From IMG/VR virus record IMGVR_UViG_3300048837_000139, positions 1 through 39,862 of that record: a DNA stretch of 39,862 nucleotides. The stretch is one strand, 5' to 3'. The DNA comes from a virus. The stretch's first letter is position 1, and each line of letters begins with the position of its first letter. The notes under the pieces are model-generated. The model was not told the DNA's origin and did no database searches. It saw only the letters and a list, made by a program, of their open reading frames with translations. Positions 1 through 9,400 of this stretch are shown here, piece after piece. Position numbers and translations under genes: made by a program.

Positions 1-1047
1 CCAGCTTTGCCGCACCGCCTGCTTGTTGGCGAGGTTGGTCTGCACCGCGCCGCCGACGAGATGGGTGGCGTCCTGCATGTCCGCGTCGATGTCGAACCGG
101 TGCGGCCCGTAGGGCACCCAGCGGGTCTTCGCGTAGTCGTAAAGCTCGCCGAACCAGTGATCGGCGTGGTAGCTCAGGCCCGAGCCGTAGGTGATGGTGG
201 CCGGAAACGTGACCGTCGCGCCCGAGATCGTCCTGCCTGCGAACAGCGGAAACATCGCCTCGCCATAGGCCGCGCCGAAGCTGCCGGGGGCCGCGAACCA
301 CGACATCGCCGCAAGGCCCACATGCTGGCCATCGGCGGTGGCGAAGTCGTGCAGCGCCTTGTCGGCGGCCCAGGACCGGCCCGGATTGGCATCGTTCACC
401 AGCTCGCGCGGATCAGTGCCGGGCACGGTCTGGAAGATCACCGCGAACTTCTCGCCCGGCCGCGCGGCGATCAGCGTCGCGGCCAGAGCCGCCGCCCCCG
501 CGGTCAAGGGCGCCGCATCGGTGACGAGATGGCGCGCCGGTGTCGCCGCCGCGCCGTGGAACACTTGCACCGCCTCGGGGTCGGGCACGGCTGGCGGCGT
601 CGTGGCGTTGTGGAAGGTCGAGATGATGCGGTCCGGCTCCGACTGGCCCCAGATCGCGATGACATGGCCGACGCCGAAGCGCTGGGCGCCTTGCGCGGCG
701 ACGCCGGGATGTGCCTTCAGCCGCACCTGCGGCCGATACCAGGACGACGACTTCGGGGCAGAGATCGTGCCGCTCCACGTCCCGTCGCCGCCGACCGTGG
801 CAATATCAGCCCACGCAGTCGAAGTGCTGCCGCCGTCATCGACCGAAAGCGCGCGTGCCTGGACGACCTCGCCCGGCGTCCCGGTGCCTGACAGGGGAAC
901 GTCCGCGCTGTTGCGACCGAAGCCCGCACCACTGTCGAATAGAGTTCGGTCGCGGGAAAAGGCGTCGACGGCGACGGCGCCGAACTGCGCCGCGGTGGGA
1001 ACCGCCATGGTTGACCGCAGGAGAATGTTGAACCGTCGCTTTGTCAT
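1..1047 (-). CDS. Tail fibre/appendage protein with SGNH/acetylesterase-like motif (partial)
   Basis: The reading frame starts at ATG 1047 and stays open for 349 codons to the window edge, so the C-terminus is missing. About residues 45-125 look like a beta-sandwich (Ig-like) region rich in Gly, Ser and Thr. They are followed by a hydrophobic strand ending in G-Q-S-E at residues 134-137, which resembles the GQSN block of SGNH/sialate-acetylesterase-like hydrolases. The catalytic Asp/His block could not be assigned with certainty. It lies directly after the gpJ-like tail tip gene in transcription order, where siphoviruses place fibres or depolymerases. A role in binding or trimming a host surface glycan is inference. 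It could also be a purely structural fibre. Confidence 0.55.
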   Translation of the reverse strand, partial: MTKRRFNILLRSTMAVPTAAQFGAVAVDAFSRDRTLFDSGAGFGRNSADVPLSGTGTPGEVVQARALSVDDGGSTSTAWADIATVGGDGTWSGTISAPKSSSWYRPQVRLKAHPGVAAQGAQRFGVGHVIAIWGQSEPDRIISTFHNATTPPAVPDPEAVQVFHGAAATPARHLVTDAAPLTAGAAALAATLIAARPGEKFAVIFQTVPGTDPRELVNDANPGRSWAADKALHDFATADGQHVGLAAMSWFAAPGSFGAAYGEAMFPLFAGRTISGATVTFPATITYGSGLSYHADHWFGELYDYAKTRWVPYGPHRFDIDADMQDATHLVGGAVQTNLANKQAVRQSW

Positions 1048-1105
1048 CGCAATCCCGTTTCACGTACAACTAGCACATTCACTTGTAACTTGCAACTTTG
1101 ACCTG
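1048..1105 (-). promoter_or_regulatory. Intergenic site upstream of the fibre-like gene
   Basis: This 58-bp gap separates the tail tip gene from the downstream fibre-like gene. It contains TTTCACGT (plus 1058-1065), the half-site found at several other leftward gene starts. It also has an AT-rich stretch where TTGCAA and TAGTTG stand 17 nt apart on the minus strand, a weak promoter candidate. Function is inferred from position and motif sharing only. Confidence 0.35.
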
Positions 1106-3949
1106 TCACGGCCCATAGTATTGGCCGTAGCCCTGACCATAGCCGCCTTGGCGCACGTCGAACGGCAACCGGAGGCCCATCATCGACCGCCGCCCTGACG
1201 CCTCGGACACGAACTCGATGAACCCGTGGTCCACGACGAGGGTTGACGTGTCGATGGCATAAGACGTTCCCGAGAGTCCGGTGATCTCGTGGTCGAGAAC
1301 CCCGGCGACGTCGAGAACCCGCAGCACGGTCGTCTGCCCGGCTTCCCCGGCGACGGTGCCGCCGTCCCATTTGAGCGCGACGGAATCCTCGCTCGTCCGG
1401 TTGCGGTTCTCCCAGGTAGCGGTGATCGTCGCCGGAACCGGCACCCCGGTCGTCCCGAAACTGTAATCGACCCCGGCGAAGCCCGTCCCGTCCAACTGGC
1501 AGTTCGCGGGGCGGAACGGCAGATGCGGGCGTTCGGTGGCGGTGTAGTCAACCGGCGTCGCCTGACTGATCGGCAGCCGCCCCTCGGTGGTCCGGGGCAG
1601 ATACCAGTAGGTCACGTTCTCCCCGGCCGCCCGGATCGTCGGGTCGGTGCGGAGCGAACTGTCGGGGAACGCCCAGAGTCGCGTCCCGGCCGGCCAGTCG
1701 CGCGGGATCGTGTCCCAGATGCCGCGCGCCACCGTCCACTCGTCCAGCCCGGCGTCGTAGCTGTCGAGCATGACGATCTCGCCGGTCGCCTCGTCGTCCC
1801 CGAGCATCAACAGGTCGCCCTCGTCGGGCGCCTGCGAAAGAACGTCCGCGACCAGGAGCCCCGGCAATGTGCTGGCGACCTCGGGCACAAGCGCCGCCGG
1901 GATCGTCCCGGAGCGGGCAACCGGGAACGTGGAGACTGCCTCAACCACCGTCGAGCCGTTGGTCTTGACGACCGCCGTGTGCGCTTCCACGTCGAACGGG
2001 CGCGGCAACTGGTCGGCCATCAGGAGCGTCCCGACTTCCGGGTAGCGCGAGTCGATCTCGGCAATGTCGCCGCCGAGGCGCACCAGGGTCGGGAGCGGCG
2101 CGGTCACGGCTGCCTTGTAGGGCATGTCGGCCGGGGCGATGCGGTCGGTCGTCCAGAGCGATCCCTGCGGCGAGGAATAGGCGGTCTGTTCGACGGCGAA
2201 CACGTCCTCCACAATGTCGATGACGACCTTGCGGCTGTTGATCGTGCCGCGATCAACGTCCATCACCCGGACGATCATGTTGGTGATGTTCTCGGCGGGC
2301 CAGGAGAAAAAGAGCACGTCGCCGGGGTTTACATCCCAGAACTCCCGGTTCGCCGTCACCTGCGCCGAGAACAGCGGATAGCCAGACGCCGCCACGTCCC
2401 GATCCGCGACCTTCTGCGCGATGAACGGGTTGCGGAAAGCGTAGTAGTTGCGCGGCTCGGAAATCACGCCACCCTGGACGGCGATGCTCCCGAGGTTGTG
2501 CGACACCACGGTCGCTTCTTCCTCAGTCTGCGGGTCGGTGTAGCTGACGACGATCTCGTTGACCGTCTCCCCCCACGCCCGACGCTTCGGGTTGTCGATG
2601 GTGCAGTTCGACGGATCGAGGGTGCGCAGGCCGACCGTTGAATAGCCCCCTCGCAATGGCTTGAGTTCCCAAAGGCCGGTCGCCGGGTTCTGGTAGAGCG
2701 CAGCCTGAACGTGGTCGAGGACTTCCTGGATGATCGTCGCGACTTTATCCGACCGATACCAGCCGAAGGAGATTCCCATGAACTCGTCGTAGAAGACCTG
2801 CGCGGCGGCGTTGAAGGACGCCACGTCGATCAGAGCCGGGTCTTCGCCGCGACCCCATTCTGCGTTCACCATGCATTCGTAGATGACGTGCGCCGGATTG
2901 GCGTCTGGCAGGGTGCCGAGGGTTCCGTCGGGTTTGCAATGCGCGTAGTCGAGGTCGGGGTATTTCAGGCCGCGATAGCGGTAATCGACCCTCGCGTATT
3001 CAAAGAACGGCGACCAGAGAACGATCCATGCTTTGTAGATGACGAACCGCGCATTCGCCGGGATCAGGCATTCCACCGAAATCGACTTGTTACCGACCTC
3101 GTTGGAGTAGTCGCTTTGCGGGCCGCTACCCGGGGGAGACACGATCGGATTCGCAAAATCCGGGTTCCCGGTGCCATCGTCGGGGAAGAACCCGATCTCC
3201 GCGAAGAACTGCCCGGCGACGGGGCCGCCAGCGTCCCAGGTATAGCCGTCGAAACCGCACTTTGCGGTGAAGTTCGGGTTTCCGACGAGCGTGTCCAGTT
3301 CCTCGCGCGTCAGCCCGAGCGAGAGAAGATCGACGCGCGGCAGGTTCGTGTTCGTCCACGCGGGGTTGGAACTCGCGATGTAAAGGGCGTTGGCCCGCGC
3401 CTCGGGCGTATCCGTCGGCAACGCGCTGACAACATCGTCTGTGAATCCGTCACCGGCAGCGGTGATGCTGGCCGGAATGAACGATCCGTCCTCGGCCACC
3501 CCGACCGGGGGCATGATCCGGCTGTTGACAGGATCAAGACTCGTCGGAATCCGCGTCACCGACGCCTTCACCGGGGGGAGATAGGGGTTGTTGGACGACC
3601 AGCGGAAGCCGGAATTTCCGCCGCCACGGAAGAACAGGTGTGCAAGCCCCCGGTAGCCCGGCATGGTGGCGGGCGTACGCCCGGTGCGCGACGCGAGTTC
3701 GTCACTCGACACCTGGTCGTCGTCGCCGGGATAGAACTCGGCAACGCCGACGCAGCCACCTTCGGCATCGTCACCACCGAACAGGTCGGGCTGGTTCACG
3801 TCCTTGTCGGCGCGCACCTTCTCCCATCCGCACCAGATCGGCTTGTCCTTCACCCAGACCTGGTTGATCGCGTCCACAGGCCCGTGGCAGAGGCCGTAGT
3901 CGATGCTCATAAGAAAGTCGTAGACCTCGCGTTTCGGTTTACCACCCAT
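1106..3949 (-). CDS. Tail tip / host-specificity protein (gpJ-like)
   Basis: This is a 947-residue protein. The N-terminus (about residues 8-60, with the Y-D-F-L-M-S-I-D-Y-G-L-C-H-G-P-V-D pattern) and the middle (about 450-620, with DPQTEEE and NPGDVLFFSW segments) match the layout of phage tail-tip attachment proteins. It would form the tail tip that contacts the receptor and joins hub to fibres. The C-terminus is a short Gly/Gln/Tyr-rich repeat (GYGQGYGQYYGP). The ATG at 3949 overlaps the stop of the 68-residue gene upstream by 11 nt, so translation is probably coupled. It is the penultimate gene of the visible tail operon. The family call rests on position, size and N-terminal pattern. Confidence 0.8.
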   Translation of the reverse strand: MGGKPKREVYDFLMSIDYGLCHGPVDAINQVWVKDKPIWCGWEKVRADKDVNQPDLFGGDDAEGGCVGVAEFYPGDDDQVSSDELASRTGRTPATMPGYRGLAHLFFRGGGNSGFRWSSNNPYLPPVKASVTRIPTSLDPVNSRIMPPVGVAEDGSFIPASITAAGDGFTDDVVSALPTDTPEARANALYIASSNPAWTNTNLPRVDLLSLGLTREELDTLVGNPNFTAKCGFDGYTWDAGGPVAGQFFAEIGFFPDDGTGNPDFANPIVSPPGSGPQSDYSNEVGNKSISVECLIPANARFVIYKAWIVLWSPFFEYARVDYRYRGLKYPDLDYAHCKPDGTLGTLPDANPAHVIYECMVNAEWGRGEDPALIDVASFNAAAQVFYDEFMGISFGWYRSDKVATIIQEVLDHVQAALYQNPATGLWELKPLRGGYSTVGLRTLDPSNCTIDNPKRRAWGETVNEIVVSYTDPQTEEEATVVSHNLGSIAVQGGVISEPRNYYAFRNPFIAQKVADRDVAASGYPLFSAQVTANREFWDVNPGDVLFFSWPAENITNMIVRVMDVDRGTINSRKVVIDIVEDVFAVEQTAYSSPQGSLWTTDRIAPADMPYKAAVTAPLPTLVRLGGDIAEIDSRYPEVGTLLMADQLPRPFDVEAHTAVVKTNGSTVVEAVSTFPVARSGTIPAALVPEVASTLPGLLVADVLSQAPDEGDLLMLGDDEATGEIVMLDSYDAGLDEWTVARGIWDTIPRDWPAGTRLWAFPDSSLRTDPTIRAAGENVTYWYLPRTTEGRLPISQATPVDYTATERPHLPFRPANCQLDGTGFAGVDYSFGTTGVPVPATITATWENRNRTSEDSVALKWDGGTVAGEAGQTTVLRVLDVAGVLDHEITGLSGTSYAIDTSTLVVDHGFIEFVSEASGRRSMMGLRLPFDVRQGGYGQGYGQYYGP

Positions 3950-4145
3950 CGCCCCCGATCCTCCTTTTCGCCTGCGCGACGATCCTCTGCGCGGCGGCGT
4001 CTTCGATGTGTTCGACTTCTTCCAGGGGCAGGCCGTCGCGCGCGAGAAGGCGGAAATCCAGCCCCAGCGTCGCGCAATGGCGACGGACCCCGATGACGCA
4101 GTAGCCCGCGGCCCTGCAATCGTTGATGGTCACGCGCTCCGTCAT
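3939..4145 (-). CDS. Small tail-module protein, 68 aa
   Basis: This small protein begins MTERVTINDCRAAGYC and has three Cys in the first 25 residues or so (C10, C16, C24) and a charged helical C-terminus. No catalytic motif is seen. Its start overlaps the stop of the upstream 80-residue gene as ATGA, and its end overlaps the gpJ-like gene by 11 nt. This makes it a tightly coupled member of the tail-tip operon. In related phages this slot, between hub and tip protein, carries a small assembly protein or a cysteine peptidase; nothing here supports a peptidase. It is probably a tail-tip assembly factor, but this is inferred only from position. Confidence 0.7.
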   Translation of the reverse strand: MTERVTINDCRAAGYCVIGVRRHCATLGLDFRLLARDGLPLEEVEHIEDAAAQRIVAQAKRRIGGDGW

Positions 4146-4384
4146 TTCTTCTTGACCTTCACCTTCCGCGTGGCGATCTGCTTGTCCCAGAACCCGAGGT
4201 TGTTCACGCCCGTAATCGTCACGCTGCCGAAGACGACCGGAATCGGCCTCCCGGCGTCCGCTGTCGGGTCTTCCACGTCGCTCACGGACGGGGGTTTCGG
4301 CTGCTTCGGCTTCGGGGCCAGGAGGAAGCCCACGACCTGTAGGGCGACGCCCCAGGCGAGTTGCGCAAGGAAGGGAAGTGGCAC
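4142..4384 (-). CDS. Small tail-tip assembly protein with hydrophobic N-terminus, 80 aa
   Basis: A GTG start at 4384 is preceded by GAGGTAGAG on the minus strand. The first 23 residues are hydrophobic (FLAQLAWGVALQVVGFLLAP) and could be one membrane segment. A Pro/Lys-rich linker (residues 24-32) and a short beta-rich part containing GRPIPVVFGSVTITG follow. The GRPIPVVFG-type segment is typical of the small protein that precedes tail-tip proteins of many proteobacterial siphoviruses. It ends in a basic KVKVKKK tail. The stop overlaps the next gene's start (ATGA). The role, probably tail-tip assembly, is inferred from context. Confidence 0.65.
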   Translation of the reverse strand: MPLPFLAQLAWGVALQVVGFLLAPKPKQPKPPSVSDVEDPTADAGRPIPVVFGSVTITGVNNLGFWDKQIATRKVKVKKK

Positions 4385-4393
4385 GTCTCTACC

Positions 4394-5251
4394 TCACGTA
4401 TGGTTGTTCTTGTTGACGGGGTTCTCGGTCGGAATCCACGGCTGCCCGCCGTAGTTGACTTCGTTCGAGTGGAGCGCGCCGCACCCGGCAAGCGTGTGCG
4501 GGCAACCGAGGTAGGCCCGGAACGTGTCGCCGACCAGGAGCCGGATCGCCGGGCCGGTCATCACGACGACGCCACCCGGATCGACGCGGAGGATGCCGCG
4601 GAACTCGGTGCCGTCCACCGTGTCCCACTCGGCAAGCCCGCCGATGAAATCCACCTCGACGTTCGCGCCCATCCACCCGGCCGCCAGCGTGACCCTGTTG
4701 CCTGTGATCGCGGTGACGGTGCCCGCGCGCAACGCCGCCGCCTTGTTCGCCTGGCAGCGGGAGCCGTAAAGCACGAGCGGGCAGGGCCATTGGTAGTTGC
4801 GCCGAAGACCTGGGCGATTGAGCCCGCTTCCAGAGGCGGAACATACGAGCGTGTGAACGGCGCCCCCCGGAAGGGATTCCAGCACCCGCCCGGTCCAGAC
4901 CACGGGGAAATTCTCCCCTGTCGCCCAGCCAGCGGGATCGTCGGCGTTCGGGGCGTGGCCCTGACGCATGATCAGGCTGACGACGCTGCCGCCGGGGTAG
5001 CCCTGGAACAGTTGCGCGATCTCTGACGACCTGGCGACCTCGATCTGCAATTCGGATTCGGTGAATTTCGTTGTCGCCTTCACCGCCCCCGCCGAGATCG
5101 GCAGAGGGTTGTAGGTGATCCCGCCGTGGTCGATCTCCTGTTCGGCGTTGGTGTAGGCGTAGAACGACGACGGCCCGGTGCCGAAGATGAACTTGAACAG
5201 GTTCACCGGCTGACCGCGATCCTCGCTCGTCTCGAAGTCGTTGATCGCCAT
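4394..5251 (-). CDS. Phage BR0599-family tail protein (hub-like)
   Basis: This is a 285-residue protein. Two Cys-containing blocks mark the BR0599/DUF2163 type: C-P-L-V-L-Y-G-S-R-C at about residues 156-165 and G-C-P-H-T-L-A-G-C near residues 249-257. The C-terminal N-Y-G-G-Q-P-W-I-P-T-E-N-P signature follows at about 266-278. Proteins of this family sit at the tail tip in siphoviruses and gene transfer agents of alphaproteobacteria. The paired Cys may coordinate metal or form disulfides. The ATG at 5251 is 1 nt from the stop of the upstream distal-tail gene. The family call is strong; the exact structural place (hub) is inference. Confidence 0.85.
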   Translation of the reverse strand: MAINDFETSEDRGQPVNLFKFIFGTGPSSFYAYTNAEQEIDHGGITYNPLPISAGAVKATTKFTESELQIEVARSSEIAQLFQGYPGGSVVSLIMRQGHAPNADDPAGWATGENFPVVWTGRVLESLPGGAVHTLVCSASGSGLNRPGLRRNYQWPCPLVLYGSRCQANKAAALRAGTVTAITGNRVTLAAGWMGANVEVDFIGGLAEWDTVDGTEFRGILRVDPGGVVVMTGPAIRLLVGDTFRAYLGCPHTLAGCGALHSNEVNYGGQPWIPTENPVNKNNHT

Positions 5252-5252
5252 G

Positions 5253-6452
5253 TCACGGAGCCTCGTTCATAAGGGATTGCAGGGCGAAGGTGACTTCGGC
5301 CACCTGGTCCGTGACCCATTGAACTTCCAGCAGGTCTGTGGCGAAGCGCCATTGCGGGCACCACATGACGGTGGCCGAGGAGTCGACGGCTCGCACCCAG
5401 GGATCGGTCGTCGTCAAAACGCTATCAAGGCTGCCGGAAAGCGCCTGCGAGGCGATCCTGTTGACCTGGATGAAGCCATCCTTCCATTCGACGGCGAGAA
5501 CGGTATAGGTCTTCGACGTGGCAAAGGCGTCGCGGAACTCGCTCCCGGCGACTTCGATGGTGGACGATCCGACCGGGGCGTCGATCTTCGGGGAGATATC
5601 GTCCTGCCAGGTCGGCATCCAGAACGAGTTCCGCCGGCCGCGCATCCGCAGGAACAGCCCGATCAGTTGCTCGGCCTCGTCGGCTGACTTGCCGAGGTAG
5701 CCCATCTTGAGGGTGATCGTGTGATCGACGCGCGGCGTCCCGACCTCGATCAGCCCCGTGTCGAAATCCACCACGTCCTGCGTCTGCTTGAAGGTGATCG
5801 AGGGGGAACTTTTCCAGTTCGGCCTGGTCAGGAACAACTCTCGCCCCTCGAACAGCGTCGGGGTGGCCGGCGCGATCGGTTGCGGGTCGGCTGCCGGGTC
5901 CGCGTCGAACCTGGCGGAACCCGTCCATGTGCGGTTCGTTCTCGCCGCGAAGCTGACGGTATCCTGCACCCGCCCCCAGATTGCCGGGTGAACCCGCGAA
6001 CCGGGCGCGAAGTCCGTCACCAAGGGGGTTGAGAGCGTGAGTGTCGTCCCGGCGATCGAGGATACCTCTACGGACTCCATCGTATCCCCGTCGAACAGGA
6101 CGACGGTAGTGCCTTGAACCAGCCAGAACGGGACCGAATCGACGGAGAGGGTTGTCGCGCCGCCGGTCGCGGGTGCCGCCAGATGAACCGTTCTCCACCG
6201 CGCGGGAACGACGAAGCGCTTATGCTGCCCCGCTGCAAGATCGGCAACCTGACGGCGCATCTCGTCGGCGTGCAGGATTGCGTCGAAGGACAACGAGACA
6301 CGGGCGGTCTGGCGAAGGGCTTCGCGCTGCTCGCTCCCGTCCTCAGCCGTCAGAACACTGGTCTTGAATTGATATTCGACCGAAACCGGATTCGACCAGT
6401 TCGGCTGCGTCATGGCGATTGGGCCGACACGCTTCAGGGATTTCATGCTCAT
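5253..6452 (-). CDS. Minor/distal tail protein, 399 aa
   Basis: The protein is beta-rich, with no transmembrane segment. The first part (about 15-100) contains a WSNPVSVEYQFKTSV stretch and repeats a theme seen later (WKSSPSITFKQTQDVVDF, about residue 215 on). This suggests two related beta domains, as in distal tail proteins that ring the tape measure tip. It lies between tape measure and BR0599-type hub, the position of lambda gpM/gpL-like or Dit-like proteins. Its ATG overlaps the tape measure stop (ATGA), so it is translationally coupled. It is not recognised as a specific family; distal tail protein is the best guess from order. Confidence 0.65.
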   Translation of the reverse strand: MSMKSLKRVGPIAMTQPNWSNPVSVEYQFKTSVLTAEDGSEQREALRQTARVSLSFDAILHADEMRRQVADLAAGQHKRFVVPARWRTVHLAAPATGGATTLSVDSVPFWLVQGTTVVLFDGDTMESVEVSSIAGTTLTLSTPLVTDFAPGSRVHPAIWGRVQDTVSFAARTNRTWTGSARFDADPAADPQPIAPATPTLFEGRELFLTRPNWKSSPSITFKQTQDVVDFDTGLIEVGTPRVDHTITLKMGYLGKSADEAEQLIGLFLRMRGRRNSFWMPTWQDDISPKIDAPVGSSTIEVAGSEFRDAFATSKTYTVLAVEWKDGFIQVNRIASQALSGSLDSVLTTTDPWVRAVDSSATVMWCPQWRFATDLLEVQWVTDQVAEVTFALQSLMNEAP

Positions 6453-9400
6453 GTCCCGAGGATCGCCTTGATTTCCGTCCGGGAACCCCGGATCGCGTTG
6501 ACAAGGATGCGGCGCCCGCGGGGACCGGACAGCGAGCGGTCAACCACGTCGTCGGCATCGAACGTGTTGATGATGGTCGTCCCATTATTTTGGTTGATGT
6601 TGTTGCGATGCCGGGGGTCGTCCTCGGTCAGCATTTCCTCCCCGACCTTGGCGATGATGGGCCGTTCGTTCGGTTTCAGGCCGATCACGCCGCCCGTATG
6701 GTAGCGCGTCGCCCCGGCGAAGATGCCGGGAGACACGACGCGCCGCATGGCGATATTGGAACCGATCACGCCGCCGGTGTGAGCTACGCCGGTGAGAAGA
6801 TTGAGACCGCCTGCGATCTTGCCCCCGATGCCGCTGTTCTTGAGCGCGTTCATAATCGTCATTTGGACGATAAGCTGGCCGATCTGGATGAGCGCGTCCG
6901 AGACGAACTTGCGGAACGCATCGCCGAGGCTTTCCACGAAGCCCTTACCCTCGGCGAGCGACTGCGAAAACTGGTTGATCGCGTTCGAGGCCGCATTGCC
7001 CAGCATGTTGTTGATCTGGGTTCCGGTGACGCGCGACGACTCTCCCAGGTCTTTCGTCTTGAGTTTCAGCGCGTCCAGTTTCGCGATGGCGGCATCCGCG
7101 CCTGCTCCACCAAGGGAAGCGGTGAGTTGCTGCGCGTGGTTGATCGCCGCCGTCAATTCGACGTTCAGGGCTTCAATCTGCGCCCGAATGGCTTCGGCCT
7201 TTTCGCCGTCCCCGCTGTCACGGGCAATCTCGAATTCCTGCTCAAGCACCTTCCGGCGCTCGACCAGATCGTTGACCTTCTGCTCTGCCGCCGCGATCTG
7301 CTCCTGAGCGTCCTTCTCGGCGTTCTTGAGGCGAATGTTCTCGGCGATGCGTTGGCGATGCTGCTCGTCGAGAACGACGCCCTTCTCCTTGGCCTTCAAT
7401 TCCTCGTCGTAGATCGCAAGAGCAATCTCGCGGTCGGTGTTGTTCAGTTTCAGCAGGGAGTTTTCGTATTCCTGCCGGCTGAGACTTGTATCGAGACCTT
7501 CTAGATACGCCTGTTGCGCTTCGACGCGCTTCTGTTCTTCCTGAGTGGCCTCCTGTCGTTGCCTGGACGCCTCGGCCTCCTGGCCTGCGACACCGATGTT
7601 CGACTCGAACAGAGCCGCCTCGCGTTGACGACGCTCCGGGTTCGCGGGGAGTGCCCGAATGGCGTCGGCGATTCCTTCGGTCGTCTGCGTGCGAATGGCC
7701 TCGACGATGCTGCTCGGCAGAGAACCGTAGTTGTAGGCGATCGACCCAAGGGCGGCCTGCTGTTGCGGGTTCAGGGAGGCGTAGCGGTCTGCCCCAATCT
7801 GACCCTGAACACGCGGAAGGAATTCCTCCCCGATGCGGCGGTAGAGGTCGCGGTTCGCGTCTTCCACGCTCACCCGCATTCCTTGCGTGACGGCCTGAAT
7901 CGTGCCATCAGACAGAGTGATCGTGTCCGAGCCGTAACCGACGCGGTAGGCGTTCACGTCGTAGTAGGGTGTGTCGCGGAAACCTTCTTCCTTCCGGAGC
8001 AGTTTCGCCGTCACTTCGGTCGCGTCGGTTCCGGAAAGGTCGCCAAGCATCTGCTCGTCGAACTTCTGGTTGACGGCATCCCGCGCCGCCGAGGCGCGTT
8101 GCAGCGCCGCCGCCACTTCGTCCCACGATTTCGCCGCTTTCAACGCCTCCTGTTCGAGCACGTTGATCGCCGCCAGCTCGTTCAGCCTTTGCAGTTCAAG
8201 GGCGACCTCGGGAATCTTCTGTCCGAGTTTGTCGAACGGCGTCTCGGCAGCCTCGGCCTCCTTGCGCATCTTCGCAAGGGCCTCCTGGCCGGCGAGGTAG
8301 GCTTCGCTCCCCTCCATCCCGGCCTCTGCCATCTCGGCGAGGGCGTCTTCCAGTTCCTTGATCTGGTCGGCGTATTCTTCCTGTTCGGTGCGGGTTTCCT
8401 CGATCGCACTGGTGACGAGATCCTGCGCGTCGGCCAGTCGTTCGGCCGCTTCGATGGCATCATGCTTGGCGTTCACCGATTCTTCGATGGCCGCTGCTTC
8501 CTTCGCCCACAGGTCGGCCCAGTCGTCGAGTTTGTTGAGACCGAGTTCGAGCGCGCGGTTCAACGCCTCGCGCTTCGAGGTTTCGATTTCCGCCTGGCGT
8601 GCAGAAAGCCCGGCCTTCGCCGCTTCTTCGCCCCGAGCCTTGTTTGTCTCACCCAGTTCGGCAGAGAAATCACCGTAGGACTTCCGGAGTTCTTCCACCT
8701 TGTCGATCGTCAGGCCGGGATCGAAGTCCGAGCCGAGGGAATTCAGTTGCTCTTGGGTCTCCGCAAGCTGTGCCTGCATCTCCGCAAGCATCCGGTCGGT
8801 GCCGAGAAGCCATACCCAGAACGGAGACAGCGAAGAAACGTCTCCCCCGGACTGGATGAAGTTGATCGCGTTCGTGAGTTCCCGCGCCTTGTTCTTGAGC
8901 GCGTCGATATCGTCGACCTGCTGGCCGACCGAGAAATCACCGAGAAGGAAGCGGAAGAACGGACTGTCGACGAACGCCTTGCCCTCCTGGGCAAGTTGAT
9001 CGACGGCGCCGCCGAGCAGGTTGATGACCTCGACCGTCCCTTGAATTGGGGCACTGTTGGCGAGCGCGTCAACGAGACTGTCCCAAATCCCGCCAAGGGA
9101 CGAGAACGCACGCGACCAGGGGCCGGTCGCCTCCGTCGTGTCGGCCAGCTTCGCCTGCAAGGCGTCGAAGGCAAGTTCTTGCGCCCCGGCCGCGTCGCCG
9201 GCCGCGTACATCGCGCGGATGGCTTCCAGTTCGGCTGCCGTGAAGATATTCAGTTCCTTGTCGAACTCGCGCAGCGAGTCGAAGCCGCCCGAGAAGGCGT
9301 CGGACAACTGCTTCGCCATGTCGGGGATTTCCGCCCCGGTGAGGCCCGACAACTTCGCCGCCACGTCGGCAAGTTCCTGAAACCGATCCGTGCGAATCCC

